A stretch of DNA of 64,000 nucleotides from Roseovarius dicentrarchi (GCF_003316635.1 NZ_QNQP01000010.1:52741-116740); one strand, 5' to 3'; positions 26,283 to 37,213 are shown, counted from the stretch's first letter. The notes: generated by a model not told the origin, from the letters alone. Program-made: numbers and translations.

Positions 26283-28061
26283 TTACTTATCCTGCGGGAT
26301 AACGCGCAGGCCCAGCTCCATCAGCTGATCGGACGTCGGCGCGCTGGGGGCGTTCATCATCAGATCCTCGGCGCGCTGGTTCATCGGGAACATGATGACC
26401 TCGCGGATATTCGCCTCGTCCGCCAGCAGCATGACGATGCGGTCGATCCCCGCCGCGCAGCCGCCGTGCGGGGGCGCGCCATATTGGAAAGCCTGCACCA
26501 GTCCGCCAAAGCGGGAATGCACCTCGGCCTCGTCATAGCCGGCCTTCTCGAATGCGGCGATCATCACATCAAGGCGATGGTTGCGGATCGCACCCGAGAT
26601 CAACTCATAGCCGTTGCAGGCCAGATCATACTGATATCCCAGCACTTTCAGCGGATCCCCCTGAAGCGCCTCAAGCCCGCCCTGCGGCATCGAGAAGGGG
26701 TTGTGCGAGAAGTCGATCTTGCCCGTCTCCTCATCCGCCTCGTACATCGGGAAATCGACGATCCACGCAAAGGCAAAGCGGTTTTCATCCGTCAGCTTCA
26801 GCTCGTTGCCGATCTCTGTCCGCGCTTTGCCAGCCACCCGCTCAAAGCTCGCGGGTTTGCCGCCGAGGAAAAACGCGGCGTCCCCCTCGCCCAGACCCAG
26901 CTGCTGGCGGATGGCTTCGGTACGCTCGGGGCCGATATTCTTGGCCAGCGGGCCAGCCGCCTCCATCCCCTCGTCGCCCTTGCGCCAGAAGATATACCCC
27001 ATCCCCGGCAGGCCTTCCTTCTGCGCGAACGCATTCATGCGGTCGCAGAACTTGCGGCTGCCGCCGCCGGGCGCGGGGATGGCGCGGATTTCGGTGCCCT
27101 CCTGCTCCAGCAGCTTGGCAAAGATGGCAAAGCCGGAACCGCGGAAATGGTCCGAGACGACCTGCATCTTGATCGGGTTGCGCAGATCGGGCTTGTCGGT
27201 GCCATACCACAGCGCCGCATCGGCATAGCTGATCTGCGGCCAGACGTCATCGACGCTGCGGCCGCCGCCGAATTCCTCGAAAATGCCTTGAATAACCGGC
27301 TGGATCGTGTCGAAAACGTCCTGCTGGGTGGCAAAGCTCATCTCCAGATCGAGCTGGTAGAAATCGGTCGGCGAGCGGTCGGCGCGCGGATCCTCGTCGC
27401 GGAAACAGGGCGCGATCTGGAAATACTTGTCAAAGCCCGACACCATGATCAGCTGTTTGAACAACTGCGGTGCCTGCGGCAGTGCATAGAATTTACCCGG
27501 ATGAAGGCGCGAGGGCACCAGAAAATCGCGCGCGCCCTCGGGCGACGATGCGGTGATGATCGGCGTCTGATATTCGCGGAAATTCTGGTCCCACATGCGG
27601 CGGCGCATGGAGGCGACCACGTCGCTGCGCAGGGTCATGTTCCGCTGCATCGCCTCGCGGCGCAGGTCCAGATAGCGGTGTTTCAGCCGGGTTTCCTCGG
27701 GATATTCCTGATCGCCGAACACCATCAACGGCAGTTCCTTGGACGCGCCCAGCACTTCGATATCGCGGATGAACACCTCAACTTCGCCGGTGGGCAGCTT
27801 GGGGTTGACCAGTGCGGCGTCGCGCGCCTTGACGTTGCCGTCGATGCGGATGCACCACTCGCTGCGCACCGCATCGACCTGATCGAAAACGGGGCTGTCG
27901 GGGTCGCAGATCAGCTGCGTCATGCCGTAGTGATCGCGCAGATCGACGAACAGAACGCCGCCGTGGTCGCGGATGCGGTGAACCCAGCCAGACAGGCGCA
28001 CGGTGTCGCCCACATTCGATTTATCCAGGTCGGCGCAGGTATGGCTGCGATATGCGTGCAT
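26283..28061 (-). CDS. aspS: Aspartyl-tRNA synthetase
   Basis: This 592-residue class IIb synthetase has an N-terminal OB-fold ([26 protein letters not shown]), motif 2 around [27 protein letters not shown], a bacterial GAD insertion domain, and motif 3 [14 protein letters not shown]. The ATG at 28061 (MHAYRSHTC) matches the usual start. It is divergent from cfa across a 229-nt gap. Confidence 0.98.
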   Translation of the reverse strand: MHAYRSHTCADLDKSNVGDTVRLSGWVHRIRDHGGVLFVDLRDHYGMTQLICDPDSPVFDQVDAVRSEWCIRIDGNVKARDAALVNPKLPTGEVEVFIRDIEVLGASKELPLMVFGDQEYPEETRLKHRYLDLRREAMQRNMTLRSDVVASMRRRMWDQNFREYQTPIITASSPEGARDFLVPSRLHPGKFYALPQAPQLFKQLIMVSGFDKYFQIAPCFRDEDPRADRSPTDFYQLDLEMSFATQQDVFDTIQPVIQGIFEEFGGGRSVDDVWPQISYADAALWYGTDKPDLRNPIKMQVVSDHFRGSGFAIFAKLLEQEGTEIRAIPAPGGGSRKFCDRMNAFAQKEGLPGMGYIFWRKGDEGMEAAGPLAKNIGPERTEAIRQQLGLGEGDAAFFLGGKPASFERVAGKARTEIGNELKLTDENRFAFAWIVDFPMYEADEETGKIDFSHNPFSMPQGGLEALQGDPLKVLGYQYDLACNGYELISGAIRNHRLDVMIAAFEKAGYDEAEVHSRFGGLVQAFQYGAPPHGGCAAGIDRIVMLLADEANIREVIMFPMNQRAEDLMMNAPSAPTSDQLMELGLRVIPQDK

Positions 28062-28290
28062 TGGCGGATCCCCTTTGGCGGCCCCATTCAGAGGCTGTCG
28101 CGTCTTTGCGCCGATACACATGCCCAGCGCCGCAAAGTCAAGGGGCGTGGCCGGTCTGGCCCGCTGCGCGCGCCCCTGTTGGAAATGTAAGGATCCAAAT
28201 GCGCAGTTCATGCGTTACCTTCCAGTTATGTCAGATGCACGGGCCCCGCAGCGCGGCCGCCCCTGCCATGGATGCGCAAAAAGGTGGGAC

Positions 28291-29499
28291 ATGTGGAGCA
28301 AAGCCCTTGATCATTTTTTAACCGGTTTGGTGCAGCAGGGGCGACTGGATGTCACCTATCCGGATGGCACGGCCAAGGCGTACCAGGGCGCCGCGCCCGG
28401 CCCGCAGGTGGCCGTTGCCTTGCATGATGCCAGCCTGCCGCGCCGCATCATGCTGTCACCTGAAATGGCCATTGGCGAGGGGTATATGGACGGCCAGCTG
28501 ACCATCCACGGCGACGATCTGGAAGGGTTTTTGCGGCTGGCAATCGGAAATATGGCCGCGAGCAGTGCCCCGATCGCGCACCGGCCCCTGAAGGTCATGC
28601 GCTATTTGTCCCGGCGGCTGCAACAGTTGAACCCGGCGGGGCGATCACGGCAGAATGTGGCGCATCATTATGATTTGTCAGGCAAGCTTTACGACCTGTT
28701 CCTGGATGCGGACCGGCAATATTCCTGCGCATATTTTCCCCATGACGATATGACGCTGGACGACGCGCAGGAGGCGAAAAAAGCACATATTGCCCGCAAA
28801 CTCCTGCTTGAGCCGGGTATGCGGGTGCTGGATATCGGTTGCGGCTGGGGCGGTATGGGGCTGACGCTGGCGCGTGATTTTGGCGCCGAGGTTCTGGGCG
28901 TCACGCTGAGCACCGAACAGCACAAGATCGCCAACGAACGCGCAAAGGCCGAAGGGCTGGCAGGCCGCGCCCGTTTCGAGCTGACCGACTACCGCGATCT
29001 GGACGGGCAGTTTGATCGAATCGTCTCGGTCGGGATGTTCGAGCATGTGGGCACGCCGCAATATCGCACTTATTTCAGCAAGATAGACGATCTTCTGACC
29101 CCCGAGGGCGTGGCGCTGGTACACACGATCGGGCGCGCCAAACCGCCGGGCGTGACCAGCCCGTGGATCCAGAAATACATCTTTCCGGGCGGCTATGTGC
29201 CGTCGATGTCGGAAATGACGGCGGCGATTGAACGCTCGGGCCTGATCACCACAGATCTGGAAGTGTGGCGCCTGCATTATGCCGAAACGCTGCGCCATTG
29301 GTACGACCGGTTCATGGAGCGGCTCGACGCGGCGCGCAAGCTTTACGATGATCGGTTTTGCCGGATGTGGCGGTTCTACCTGAAGGCGAGCGAGCTGACC
29401 TTCAGGCTTGACCGGCAGGTGGTGTTTCAGGTGCAACTGGCACGGCGGCAAGAGGCCGTGCCGCTGACGCGCGACTATCTTTATCGTGGCAACAGCTGA
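28291..29499 (+). CDS. cfa: Cyclopropane-fatty-acyl-phospholipid synthase
   Basis: This 402-residue SAM-dependent methyltransferase modifies unsaturated acyl chains of membrane phospholipids. The SAM-binding loop is VLDIGCGWGG (179-188). It also shows QNVAHHYDLSGKLYDLFLD, YSCAYF, FDRIVSVGMFEHVG and KYIFPGGYVPS, all CFA synthase signatures. The ATG at 28291 follows AAGGTGGG. Longer upstream readings would run into the aspS region and are not used. Confidence 0.95.
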   Translation: MWSKALDHFLTGLVQQGRLDVTYPDGTAKAYQGAAPGPQVAVALHDASLPRRIMLSPEMAIGEGYMDGQLTIHGDDLEGFLRLAIGNMAASSAPIAHRPLKVMRYLSRRLQQLNPAGRSRQNVAHHYDLSGKLYDLFLDADRQYSCAYFPHDDMTLDDAQEAKKAHIARKLLLEPGMRVLDIGCGWGGMGLTLARDFGAEVLGVTLSTEQHKIANERAKAEGLAGRARFELTDYRDLDGQFDRIVSVGMFEHVGTPQYRTYFSKIDDLLTPEGVALVHTIGRAKPPGVTSPWIQKYIFPGGYVPSMSEMTAAIERSGLITTDLEVWRLHYAETLRHWYDRFMERLDAARKLYDDRFCRMWRFYLKASELTFRLDRQVVFQVQLARRQEAVPLTRDYLYRGNS

Positions 29500-29501
29500 C
29501 C

Positions 29502-30152
29502 TTAGCCCGATACCAGATCGGCGCGGATCAGGCCGCGCAGGGCATTGCCCACGTAAAACGCGCGGCCTGCGGTGATATCCTGCGGCGTCAGGCGCCGGGG
29601 TCTGCTGCGACCCGCCGCAATCAGCACCTCGCGCCCAATTCCGGGCAGGACGCCGCAGGCGCGCGGCGGGGTCAGCAGGACATCGCCGGTATCGACGTAA
29701 AGATTGGTGATCGTCCCCTCGCACAGCGCGCCGCCGGTGTTGAGGAATATCCATTCGTCAATGCCGGGCGGCAGGTCGGCGCGGGCGCGGTCATACAGAT
29801 CGCGGCAGGTTGATTTGTGACGCAGCCATGGGTCAGCAGGGTCAAGCCGTTTGGGGTGGAAGGCAACACGCCACCGCGTGCCCGGCCTCTGCGGCTGAAA
29901 CGCGGTGGCCGTGACGGCGGCCCTTCCTGCCCGGTCCACAGTCAGGCGCAGGCGCAGGCGCAACGCGCTGTCGCCGCTGATCCCGTCCAGCGCGGCATCG
30001 ACGCCGTGCGGCACGATCCCCAGCGCGCGGGCAGACCGGCGCAGCCGGGCCATGTGGCGGGCGCGGTGCGCAATGCCGTCGCCCGGCGTCCAGAGCATGG
30101 TTTCGATCAGCGCGAATTCAGCGTCCGCGGGCGGGCAAAGCGGGTTTTCCAC
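29502..30152 (-). CDS. pabC: Aminodeoxychorismate lyase-like class IV aminotransferase
   Basis: This 216-residue PLP protein of the branched-chain aminotransferase/ADC-lyase fold shows FALIETMLWTPGDG, HMARLRRSA, the PLP lysine in LRHKSTCRDLYDRAR, and the cofactor-binding GALCEGTITNLYV. Its coding start overlaps pabB by 46 nt, which assigns it to the folate precursor pathway: it converts aminodeoxychorismate to para-aminobenzoate. It is short for the family (usually 260-280 residues). Confidence 0.88.
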   Translation of the reverse strand: MENPLCPPADAEFALIETMLWTPGDGIAHRARHMARLRRSARALGIVPHGVDAALDGISGDSALRLRLRLTVDRAGRAAVTATAFQPQRPGTRWRVAFHPKRLDPADPWLRHKSTCRDLYDRARADLPPGIDEWIFLNTGGALCEGTITNLYVDTGDVLLTPPRACGVLPGIGREVLIAAGRSRPRRLTPQDITAGRAFYVGNALRGLIRADLVSG

Positions 30153-31243
30153 AGCGCCTCCTCATATTCTGCTGCACTTGTGCTGTCATGGACCACACCG
30201 CCCCCGACATTGAGCGTCACGCGCCCCTCGTCCAGCAGCAGGGTGCGGATGGCAACGTTGAACTCGGCGCGCCCGTCCGGCGCGGCCCAGCCGATGGAGC
30301 CGCAATAGATGTCGCGCGCGCCATCCTCCAGATCGCGCAGCACCTGCATGGCGCGCAATTTCGGCGCGCCGGTGATGGATCCGCAGGGAAACAGCGCCGT
30401 GAACAGCGCGGCAAGGCCGGTATCGGGGGCCAGCTGCCCTTCGATCAGCGATGTCATCTGATGAACGGTGCTGTAGCTTTCGACGGTGAACAGCTCCGGC
30501 ACGGTGACGCTGCCGGGGGTGCAGACGCGGCTGAGATCGTTGCGCAGCAGATCCACGATCATCAAGTTCTCGGCCCGGTTCTTTTCGTCGCCGGACAGGA
30601 AAATGCGGCGGCGCGCATCCTCGGCGGCATCATCGCTGCGCGGCTGGGTGCCCTTCATCGGGCGGGTCTGGATGCGCCCCTCGGCATTGGTGCGAAAAAA
30701 CAGCTCGGGCGAGCGGGACAGCAGCGTTGGCAGATCCCTCTGGTGGACCAGCGCGCCATGGCGCACCGGCTGTGCCGCGACCAGCGCGGCATAGAGCGCG
30801 GCAGGATCGCCCGATGCGCGCCCCTCCAGAGGGAAGGTCAGGTTCGCCTGATAGAAATCGCCCGCCCCGATATAGTCATGCACCGTGTCGAACGCGCGCT
30901 GATAACGCTCTGCGTCCCAAAGCGGGGTGAAATCCGACAGGCTGCCACCCGGCGCGGGCAGATCCGGCGCGGGGATCGGCGCGTCATAGACCCCGAACGC
31001 CATCAGCGGCAGGCGGCGGCGCGCGAGCATCAGGGGCGCCAGTCGTGGCTCCAGCGCATAGCCCAGCTCGTAACTGGCGTAGCCTGCCAGCCATGCACCG
31101 CTGCGGCGCGCGTCATCCAGCGCGGCCAGCGCGGCAGGGACATCCTGCGCCGCCTCGGCTGTGATCGTGCGGTGCGCGCCCGCAAACAGGCACGCGCCCT
31201 CCGCGTCCGGGCTGGCCGGCCCATTGTCAAAGCGAATTTCCAC
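30107..31243 (-). CDS. pabB: Aminodeoxychorismate synthase component I
   Basis: This 378-residue chorismate-binding enzyme has TRPMKGTQPRSDD (the PabB catalytic-Lys region), ENLMIVDLLRNDLSRV, YSTVHQMTSLIEGQL, FPCGSITGAPKLRAMQ and RAEFNVAIRTLLL. The N-terminal domain is reduced, as usual in alphaproteobacteria. It starts with GTG at 31243, eight bases after AGGAG. It is co-transcribed with pabC through a 46-nt overlap and divergent from carB. Confidence 0.92.
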   Translation of the reverse strand: MEIRFDNGPASPDAEGACLFAGAHRTITAEAAQDVPAALAALDDARRSGAWLAGYASYELGYALEPRLAPLMLARRRLPLMAFGVYDAPIPAPDLPAPGGSLSDFTPLWDAERYQRAFDTVHDYIGAGDFYQANLTFPLEGRASGDPAALYAALVAAQPVRHGALVHQRDLPTLLSRSPELFFRTNAEGRIQTRPMKGTQPRSDDAAEDARRRIFLSGDEKNRAENLMIVDLLRNDLSRVCTPGSVTVPELFTVESYSTVHQMTSLIEGQLAPDTGLAALFTALFPCGSITGAPKLRAMQVLRDLEDGARDIYCGSIGWAAPDGRAEFNVAIRTLLLDEGRVTLNVGGGVVHDSTSAAEYEEALWKTRFARPRTLNSR

Positions 31244-31462
31244 CTGGCGATCTCCTGCGCAGCTTGCCGTGTCTGGCGCTACCTAGTGCGTTTTGTCGCT
31301 GAGTGAAAACAGAACTTGATGCCGGCCCCGCTTGCATGCCCCTTCGCCCCTTGCGCCGGCGCGCCGCATGGATATAACCGCCAACAATTTGCGCGCCCGC
31401 CCCATGCGGCGATGCTCCCGGCGGGCCTGCGCAACCATAGCTGCCAAGCGGGGACACCGGAT

Positions 31463-34400
31463 ATGCCAAAGCGCGACGATATTTCATCCATCATGATCAT
31501 CGGGGCCGGGCCCATCATTATCGGGCAGGCCTGCGAATTCGACTATTCCGGCGCACAAGCCTGCAAGGCGCTGCGCGAGGAAGGCTATCGCGTCATTCTG
31601 GTCAACTCGAACCCGGCGACGATCATGACCGATCCGGGGCTGGCCGATGCCACCTATATCGAGCCGATCACACCCGAAATCGTAGCGAAAATTATCGAAA
31701 AGGAACGCCCTGATGCGCTCCTGCCCACGATGGGCGGACAGACGGGCCTGAATACCGCGCTGGCCGTGGCCGATATGGGCGTGCTGGAGAAATACGGCGT
31801 CGAGCTGATCGGCGCCAACCGCGCCGCGATCGAAATGGCCGAGGACCGCAAGCTGTTCCGCGAGGCGATGGACCGCCTCGGCATCGAAAACCCCAAGGCG
31901 ACCATCGCCAACACCATGCAGGAATGCATGGATGCCATTGATTACGTCGGCCTTCCCGCGATCATCCGCCCCGCCTATACCCTTGGCGGCACGGGCGGCG
32001 GCGTGGCCTATAACCGCGAGGATTACGAGCATTACTGCAAGACCGGGCTTGATGCCTCGCCCGTCGGCCAGATCCTGATCGACGAGTCGCTGCTGGGCTG
32101 GAAAGAGTTTGAAATGGAGGTCGTGCGCGACAGCGCCGACAATGCCATCATCGTCTGCGCCATCGAAAACGTCGACCCGATGGGCGTGCATACCGGCGAT
32201 TCGATCACCGTGGCCCCTGCCCTGACCCTGACCGACAAGGAGTATCAGGTGATGCGCAACCAGAGCATCGCGGTGCTGCGCGAGATCGGCGTCGAAACGG
32301 GCGGGTCGAACGTGCAATGGGCGATCAACCCCGCCGATGGGCGCATGGTGGTGATCGAGATGAACCCGCGCGTGTCACGCTCCTCGGCGCTGGCATCGAA
32401 GGCGACGGGATTTCCGATTGCGAAAATCGCGGCGAAACTGGCCGTCGGCTATACGCTGGACGAGCTGGACAATGACATCACGCAAGTCACGCCGGCCAGC
32501 TTCGAGCCGTCGATTGATTACGTTGTCACAAAAATCCCGCGCTTCGCGTTTGAGAAATTTGCAGGCAGCGAGCCGCATCTGACTACCGCGATGAAATCGG
32601 TGGGCGAGGCGATGGCGATCGGCCGCACCATCCACGAAAGCTTGCAAAAGGCGTTGGCGTCGATGGAGACGGGGCTGAGCGGCTTTGATGAAATCGAAAT
32701 CGAAGGCGCCCCCGAAAAGGCCGCCGTCACCCGCGCGCTGGCCAAGCAGACCCCCGACCGCATCCGCGTGATTGCACAGGCCATGCGCCACGGGTTGAAC
32801 GACGACGATATTCACGCCGTTACCATGTATGATCCATGGTTCCTGGCCCGCATCCGCGAGATCATCGAGGCCGAAGAGGACGTGCGCGCCAGCGGCCTGC
32901 CCTCCGACGCCGCCGGGCTGCGCCGCCTGAAGATGATGGGCTTCACCGATGCGCGGCTTGCCACCCTGACCGGCTCCAGCGAGGCGTCCGTGCGCGCGGC
33001 GCGGCGCGGCGCGGGCGTCACCGCCGTCTTCAAGCGGATCGACACCTGCGCGGCGGAATTCGAGGCGCAGACGCCCTATATGTACTCCACCTACGAGGCT
33101 CCGATGATGGGCGACGTAGAATGCGAGGCGCGCCCCTCGGATGCCAAGAAGGTGGTCATTCTGGGCGGCGGCCCCAACCGCATCGGTCAGGGGATCGAGT
33201 TCGATTATTGCTGCTGCCACGCCTGCTATGCGCTGTCGGACACCGGTTATGAGACGATCATGATCAACTGCAACCCCGAAACGGTCAGCACCGATTATGA
33301 CACCTCCGACCGGCTGTATTTCGAGCCGCTGACGTTCGAGCATGTGATGGAAATCCTGCGGGTTGAGCAGGAGAACGGCACGCTGCATGGTGTGATCGTG
33401 CAGTTCGGCGGGCAGACCCCGCTCAAGCTGGCCAACGCGCTGGAGGATGAAGGCATCCCGATCCTTGGCACCTCGCCCGACGCCATTGATCTGGCCGAGG
33501 ACCGCGAGCGGTTTCAGGATCTGGTCAACCGTCTGGGGCTGAAGCAGCCGGTGAATGGTATCGCCTCGACCGACGCCCAGGCCTTTGCGATTGCCGAGAA
33601 AATCGGCTTCCCGCTGGTGATCCGCCCGTCCTACGTGCTGGGCGGGCGCGCGATGGAGATCGTGCGCGACATGCCGCAGCTGGAACGCTACATCGCCGAG
33701 GCGGTGGTGGTGTCGGGCAAAAGCCCGGTCTTGCTGGACAGCTACCTGTCAGGCGCGATCGAATGTGATGTCGATGCGCTGTCCGATGGCGAGAACGTGC
33801 ATGTCGCCGGCATCATGCAGCATATCGAAGAGGCCGGCGTACATTCCGGCGACAGCGCCTGCTCGATCCCGCCCTACACGCTGGACGACGATATCATCGC
33901 GGAAATTGAGCGGCAGACTGTCGCGCTCGCGCGTGCTCTGAAGGTGGTCGGGCTGATGAACGTGCAATTTGCAGTAAAGGACGGCGAGATTTTCCTGATC
34001 GAGGTGAACCCCCGCGCCAGCCGCACCGTGCCTTTTGTCGCCAAGGCGACGGATTCGGCCATCGCGTCCATCGCCGCGCGCCTGATGGCGGGCGAGCCGC
34101 TGAGCAACTTCCCGCATCGCGGCGATTACCCGGAGGACGCCACCCCCGGCAGCCTGCCGATGGCCGACCAGATGACGCTGGCCGATTACGCAATGCCGTG
34201 GTTTTCGGTCAAGGAGGCGGTCATGCCCTTCGCCCGCTTCCCCGGTGTCGATACGATCCTTGGCCCCGAAATGCGCTCGACCGGCGAGGTCATGGGCTGG
34301 GATGTCAGTTTCCCCCGCGCGTTTCTCAAGGCGCTGATGGGCGCGGGCGTGGTGCTGCCCGATAGCGGCGCGGTGTTCTTCTCGATCAAGGACAGCGACA

Positions 34401-34765
34401 AGACGCCCCTGATTATCGAGGCGGCGCGCATCCTGCTGGATATCGGGTTCAGCATCGTTGCAACGCGCGGAACGGCGGCGTTCCTGACGGAAAACGACCT
34501 GCCTTGCACCGTGGTGAACAAGGTTTACGAGGGGCGTCCCAACATCGTGGATATGCTGAAAAACGGCGAAATCGCCGTGGTGATGAACACGACCGAAGGC
34601 GCGCTGTCGGTTGAGGACAGCCGCGAAATCCGCTCGGTCGCGCTGTATGACAAGATCCCGTATTTCACCACCGCTGCCGCATCCTTGGCGGCCGCACAGG
34701 CCATGCAGGCCCGGCTGGAGGGCGACCTCAAGGTGATGCCGCTGCAAGGCCCCACAGCGGCGTGA
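31463..34765 (+). CDS. carB: Carbamoyl-phosphate synthase large subunit
   Basis: This 1100-residue enzyme makes carbamoyl phosphate for arginine and pyrimidine synthesis. It has two homologous ATP-grasp halves ([22 protein letters not shown] and [22 protein letters not shown]), each with a Gly-rich ATP-grasp loop ([16 protein letters not shown]), then a C-terminal MGS-like regulatory domain (SKLT-type allosteric region beginning near [16 protein letters not shown]). The ATG at 31463 ([10 protein letters not shown]) matches the family start. carA is not in the window. A 12-bp hairpin follows the stop. Confidence 0.98.
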   Translation: MPKRDDISSIMIIGAGPIIIGQACEFDYSGAQACKALREEGYRVILVNSNPATIMTDPGLADATYIEPITPEIVAKIIEKERPDALLPTMGGQTGLNTALAVADMGVLEKYGVELIGANRAAIEMAEDRKLFREAMDRLGIENPKATIANTMQECMDAIDYVGLPAIIRPAYTLGGTGGGVAYNREDYEHYCKTGLDASPVGQILIDESLLGWKEFEMEVVRDSADNAIIVCAIENVDPMGVHTGDSITVAPALTLTDKEYQVMRNQSIAVLREIGVETGGSNVQWAINPADGRMVVIEMNPRVSRSSALASKATGFPIAKIAAKLAVGYTLDELDNDITQVTPASFEPSIDYVVTKIPRFAFEKFAGSEPHLTTAMKSVGEAMAIGRTIHESLQKALASMETGLSGFDEIEIEGAPEKAAVTRALAKQTPDRIRVIAQAMRHGLNDDDIHAVTMYDPWFLARIREIIEAEEDVRASGLPSDAAGLRRLKMMGFTDARLATLTGSSEASVRAARRGAGVTAVFKRIDTCAAEFEAQTPYMYSTYEAPMMGDVECEARPSDAKKVVILGGGPNRIGQGIEFDYCCCHACYALSDTGYETIMINCNPETVSTDYDTSDRLYFEPLTFEHVMEILRVEQENGTLHGVIVQFGGQTPLKLANALEDEGIPILGTSPDAIDLAEDRERFQDLVNRLGLKQPVNGIASTDAQAFAIAEKIGFPLVIRPSYVLGGRAMEIVRDMPQLERYIAEAVVVSGKSPVLLDSYLSGAIECDVDALSDGENVHVAGIMQHIEEAGVHSGDSACSIPPYTLDDDIIAEIERQTVALARALKVVGLMNVQFAVKDGEIFLIEVNPRASRTVPFVAKATDSAIASIAARLMAGEPLSNFPHRGDYPEDATPGSLPMADQMTLADYAMPWFSVKEAVMPFARFPGVDTILGPEMRSTGEVMGWDVSFPRAFLKALMGAGVVLPDSGAVFFSIKDSDKTPLIIEAARILLDIGFSIVATRGTAAFLTENDLPCTVVNKVYEGRPNIVDMLKNGEIAVVMNTTEGALSVEDSREIRSVALYDKIPYFTTAAASLAAAQAMQARLEGDLKVMPLQGPTAA

Positions 34766-34771
34766 GCAAAA

Positions 34772-34801
34772 TGTGCAGGCCGGTCCCATCCGGCCTGCAC
34801 A
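34772..34801 (+). terminator. Twelve-bp hairpin after carB
   Basis: TGTGCAGGCCGG pairs perfectly with CCGGCCTGCACA around the loop TCCCAT, 7 nt past the carB stop. No T tract follows, so it could stop transcription with Rho or protect the 3' end. The next 260 nt hold no gene that I can support. Confidence 0.6.
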
Positions 34802-35061
34802 CGTGGTGTTGCATAATGACACCAAAGCGTGAGCGCGAAATAATCTTAGCGCACATGCGCAAAACACTCTCTGCGATTTTTTCACGCCTTATCATATGCT
34901 TACGATGCGCTCCGCAAGCTATGCAATAAGGTCGCAGCAGCCATGACGCCATTCCTTGAAATATTGTTCACTTGCCCTTTGCTTTCCCAATGGAAATGGA
35001 TAGATCCGGATCAAGGCAGTGACCGCTGCCCCAGATGAAAACGCAGCATAGGGAGGCGCCC

Positions 35062-35181
35062 ATGACACGGGATCAACTAAACCGAGAGTTACGCATGCAT
35101 AGTGCCACCTGGCCTGCTGTGCTTGTTGTCTATGGCCTTATTTTCGGGACCATGGTCCTGTCAGCGATGTCGATGACCTGA
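35062..35181 (+). CDS. 39-residue single-span membrane peptide, copy 1
   Basis: This short gene encodes 39 residues, beginning MTRDQLNRELRMHS and ending FGTMVLSAMSMT. GGGAGG lies five bases before the ATG. Residues 1-13 are basic and probably cytoplasmic (Arg3, Arg8, Arg11); residues 18-38 form one hydrophobic span. A paralogue with 26 of 39 identical residues follows 145 nt downstream, and that conservation is the main proof that both are real. I do not recognise the family. Confidence 0.75.
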   Translation: MTRDQLNRELRMHSATWPAVLVVYGLIFGTMVLSAMSMT

Positions 35182-35326
35182 CACGCAGGCCGGCCCGATC
35201 CTGACCGGATCGGACTATTCAAAAGTTTCAGCAGATGCAGCGGCGGATGGGCACACCCACCCGCCAATCCCCCATTCTGGCGAGGGTTTGGATAACCCCT
35301 GCCACACGGCCAGAAGCGATACTGCC

Positions 35327-35446
35327 ATGACCAGAGATCAACTGACCCGCGAGTTGCGCGCGCACAGCGCCAATTTTCCAACTGTCCTGATCGTCTATGC
35401 CGTTATTTTCGGCACGATGATCCTGACTGGCCTTGCAATGACCTGA
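35327..35446 (+). CDS. 39-residue single-span membrane peptide, copy 2
   Basis: This is the second copy of the twin peptide: MTRDQLTRELRAHS, then PTVLIVYAVIFGTMILTGLAMT. The basic N-terminus, the Pro18 start of the span, the IFGTM core and the terminal MT are shared with copy 1; differences inside the span are conservative (V/I, G/A, M/L). The ribosome site is weak (AGAAG). It is followed 24 nt later by a near-perfect intrinsic terminator. Confidence 0.75.
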   Translation: MTRDQLTRELRAHSANFPTVLIVYAVIFGTMILTGLAMT

Positions 35447-35470
35447 TACCGCCCGAACGGGCAGTGATCG

Positions 35471-35502
35471 AGCGGCGAATGGACCCCCATTCGCCGCTTT
35501 TT
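35471..35502 (+). terminator. Intrinsic terminator after the twin membrane peptides
   Basis: AGCGGCGAATGG pairs with CCATTCGCCGCT (12 bp, no mismatch) around ACCC, followed by TTTTT. It ends the plus-strand peptide unit and lies 11 nt before the stop of the minus-strand ABC operon. Confidence 0.92.
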
Positions 35503-35512
35503 CTTTGCCGGG

Positions 35513-37213
35513 TCAGGCACTCGTCGGGGCGATCTTTTCATCTTCGGGGTCGATCTTCTTCGACGCCGATTCGCCCAGATTCTCAAGGCCGCGCTCTTCC
35601 AGAAGCGTGGTCAGCCAATCGGGGTCCATCTCGGGCACCGAGCTAAGCAGAAGGTCGGTGTAGGGATGGTGCGGCGGGCGGAACATCTCGTCCTTTGGCC
35701 CCTGCTCCACCACTTGGCCATTCTGCATGACCACCACCTCATCGGCGATGGATCGCACCGTGGCCAGATCGTGCGTGATGAACATATAGGCCAGGTTCAG
35801 CTCGTCCTGAAGCCTGTCTAGCAGGCGCAGGATGCCCTCGGCCACCAGTTGGTCCAGCGCCGATGTCACCTCGTCGCAGACGATGAAACTGGGTTCGGCC
35901 GCCAGCGCGCGCGCAATGCCGATCCGCTGCTTCTGGCCGCCGGACAATTCGGGTGGATAGCGGTTGTAGTATTGCGACGGCTCCAACTCGATCAGATCCA
36001 GCAGCTCGTCCACCCGGTTTTTCAGCGCGGCGCCCTTCAGGCCCGAATAGAAACGCGCCGGCCGCCCGATGATTTCGCTGATTTTCACCTTGGGGTTCAA
36101 CGCGGTGTCGGCCATCTGGTAGATCATCTGGCACTGGCGCAGCTGTTCCTTGTTGCGGTTGCGGTAGTCCGCCGGGAACGGCTCGCCCTTGAACAGCACC
36201 TCGCCCTTTTGCGGTGGCAGAAGGCCGGTGATGACGCGCGCGGTTGTCGATTTGCCCGAGCCAGATTCGCCGACCACGGCCACGGTCATGCCCTCGTAAA
36301 TATCAAAGCTGACATCATCGAGGATCTTGGGGCCGTTGGAATAAGCCGCATCGACATTTTTAACCGAAATCAGGCAATCGCGCCCCTCGCGGCTGCGCTG
36401 GGGGGATTTGAAGCTGCGCACGGCCCAAAGGGATTTGGTATATTCCTCCTTGGGGTTGCTCATCATGTCGGCGGTCGAGCCTTCTTCGACTTCCTCGCCT
36501 TTCAGCAGCACCTTGATCGTGTCGGCCATCTGCGCAACGACGGCCAAATCGTGGGTGATATAGAGCGCGGCCGTATCGAACTGATCGACGATGTCGCGGA
36601 TCGCCGCCAGCACCTCGATCTGGGTGGTCACGTCCAGCGCCGTCGTCGGCTCGTCAAAGATGATCAGGTCGGGGCGGCAGGACATCGCCATCGCCGTCAT
36701 CGCGCGCTGTAGCTGACCGCCGGAGACCTGATGGGGATAGCGAAACCCGATTTCATCAGGGTTCGGCAGGCGCAGCCGATTGTAGAGGTCAATCGCGTCC
36801 TCCTGTGCCTCCATCCGTTTTTTCAGGCGGTATTGCAGCGGGCCTTCGGTGTGCTGGTCGATGATCTTGTGCGCCGGGTTGAAGGACGCCGCCGCCGACT
36901 GCGCCACATAGGCGATGCGATTGCCGCGCAGCGCGCGCCGCTCGCCTTCGGTCGCGGTGGTCAGCTCCATACCGTCGAATTCAATCGACGAATCCTCGGA
37001 GATGCGCGTGCCGTCGCGCGCGTATCCCATTGCGGCGGCGCCGATGGTGGATTTGCCGGCGCCAGATTCGCCGATCAGGCCCATCACCTCGCCCCGGTGC
37101 AGGGTCAGATCGACACCCTTGATGATGTCGACCCAGCTTTCATCGGAATAGCCCTGAATTTTCAGGTTTCTGATTTTCAGCAGGACATCTTTTTTCGTCT
37201 TGTCATATGGCAT
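35513..37213 (-). CDS. Peptide-type ABC transporter, fused double ATP-binding protein
   Basis: This 566-residue protein contains two complete Opp/Dpp-type ATPase domains. The first has Walker A GESGAGKST (48-56), VSGGQLQRAMTAMA and LIIFDEPTTALD. The second has GESGSGKST, LSGGQKQRIGIARAL and IVCDEVTSALD; the Pro of DEPTS is replaced by Val in the second Walker B. It is the equivalent of DppD plus DppF in one chain. Last gene of a five-gene operon, six nt after the permease. The substrate is unknown; peptides, opines or other solutes are possible. Confidence 0.93.
   Translation of the reverse strand: MPYDKTKKDVLLKIRNLKIQGYSDESWVDIIKGVDLTLHRGEVMGLIGESGAGKSTIGAAAMGYARDGTRISEDSSIEFDGMELTTATEGERRALRGNRIAYVAQSAAASFNPAHKIIDQHTEGPLQYRLKKRMEAQEDAIDLYNRLRLPNPDEIGFRYPHQVSGGQLQRAMTAMAMSCRPDLIIFDEPTTALDVTTQIEVLAAIRDIVDQFDTAALYITHDLAVVAQMADTIKVLLKGEEVEEGSTADMMSNPKEEYTKSLWAVRSFKSPQRSREGRDCLISVKNVDAAYSNGPKILDDVSFDIYEGMTVAVVGESGSGKSTTARVITGLLPPQKGEVLFKGEPFPADYRNRNKEQLRQCQMIYQMADTALNPKVKISEIIGRPARFYSGLKGAALKNRVDELLDLIELEPSQYYNRYPPELSGGQKQRIGIARALAAEPSFIVCDEVTSALDQLVAEGILRLLDRLQDELNLAYMFITHDLATVRSIADEVVVMQNGQVVEQGPKDEMFRPPHHPYTDLLLSSVPEMDPDWLTTLLEERGLENLGESASKKIDPEDEKIAPTSA

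Noticed and set aside
26466..28190. A 574-codon plus-strand frame opposite aspS
   Set aside because: Antisense shadow of a certain synthetase gene with no recognisable motifs.
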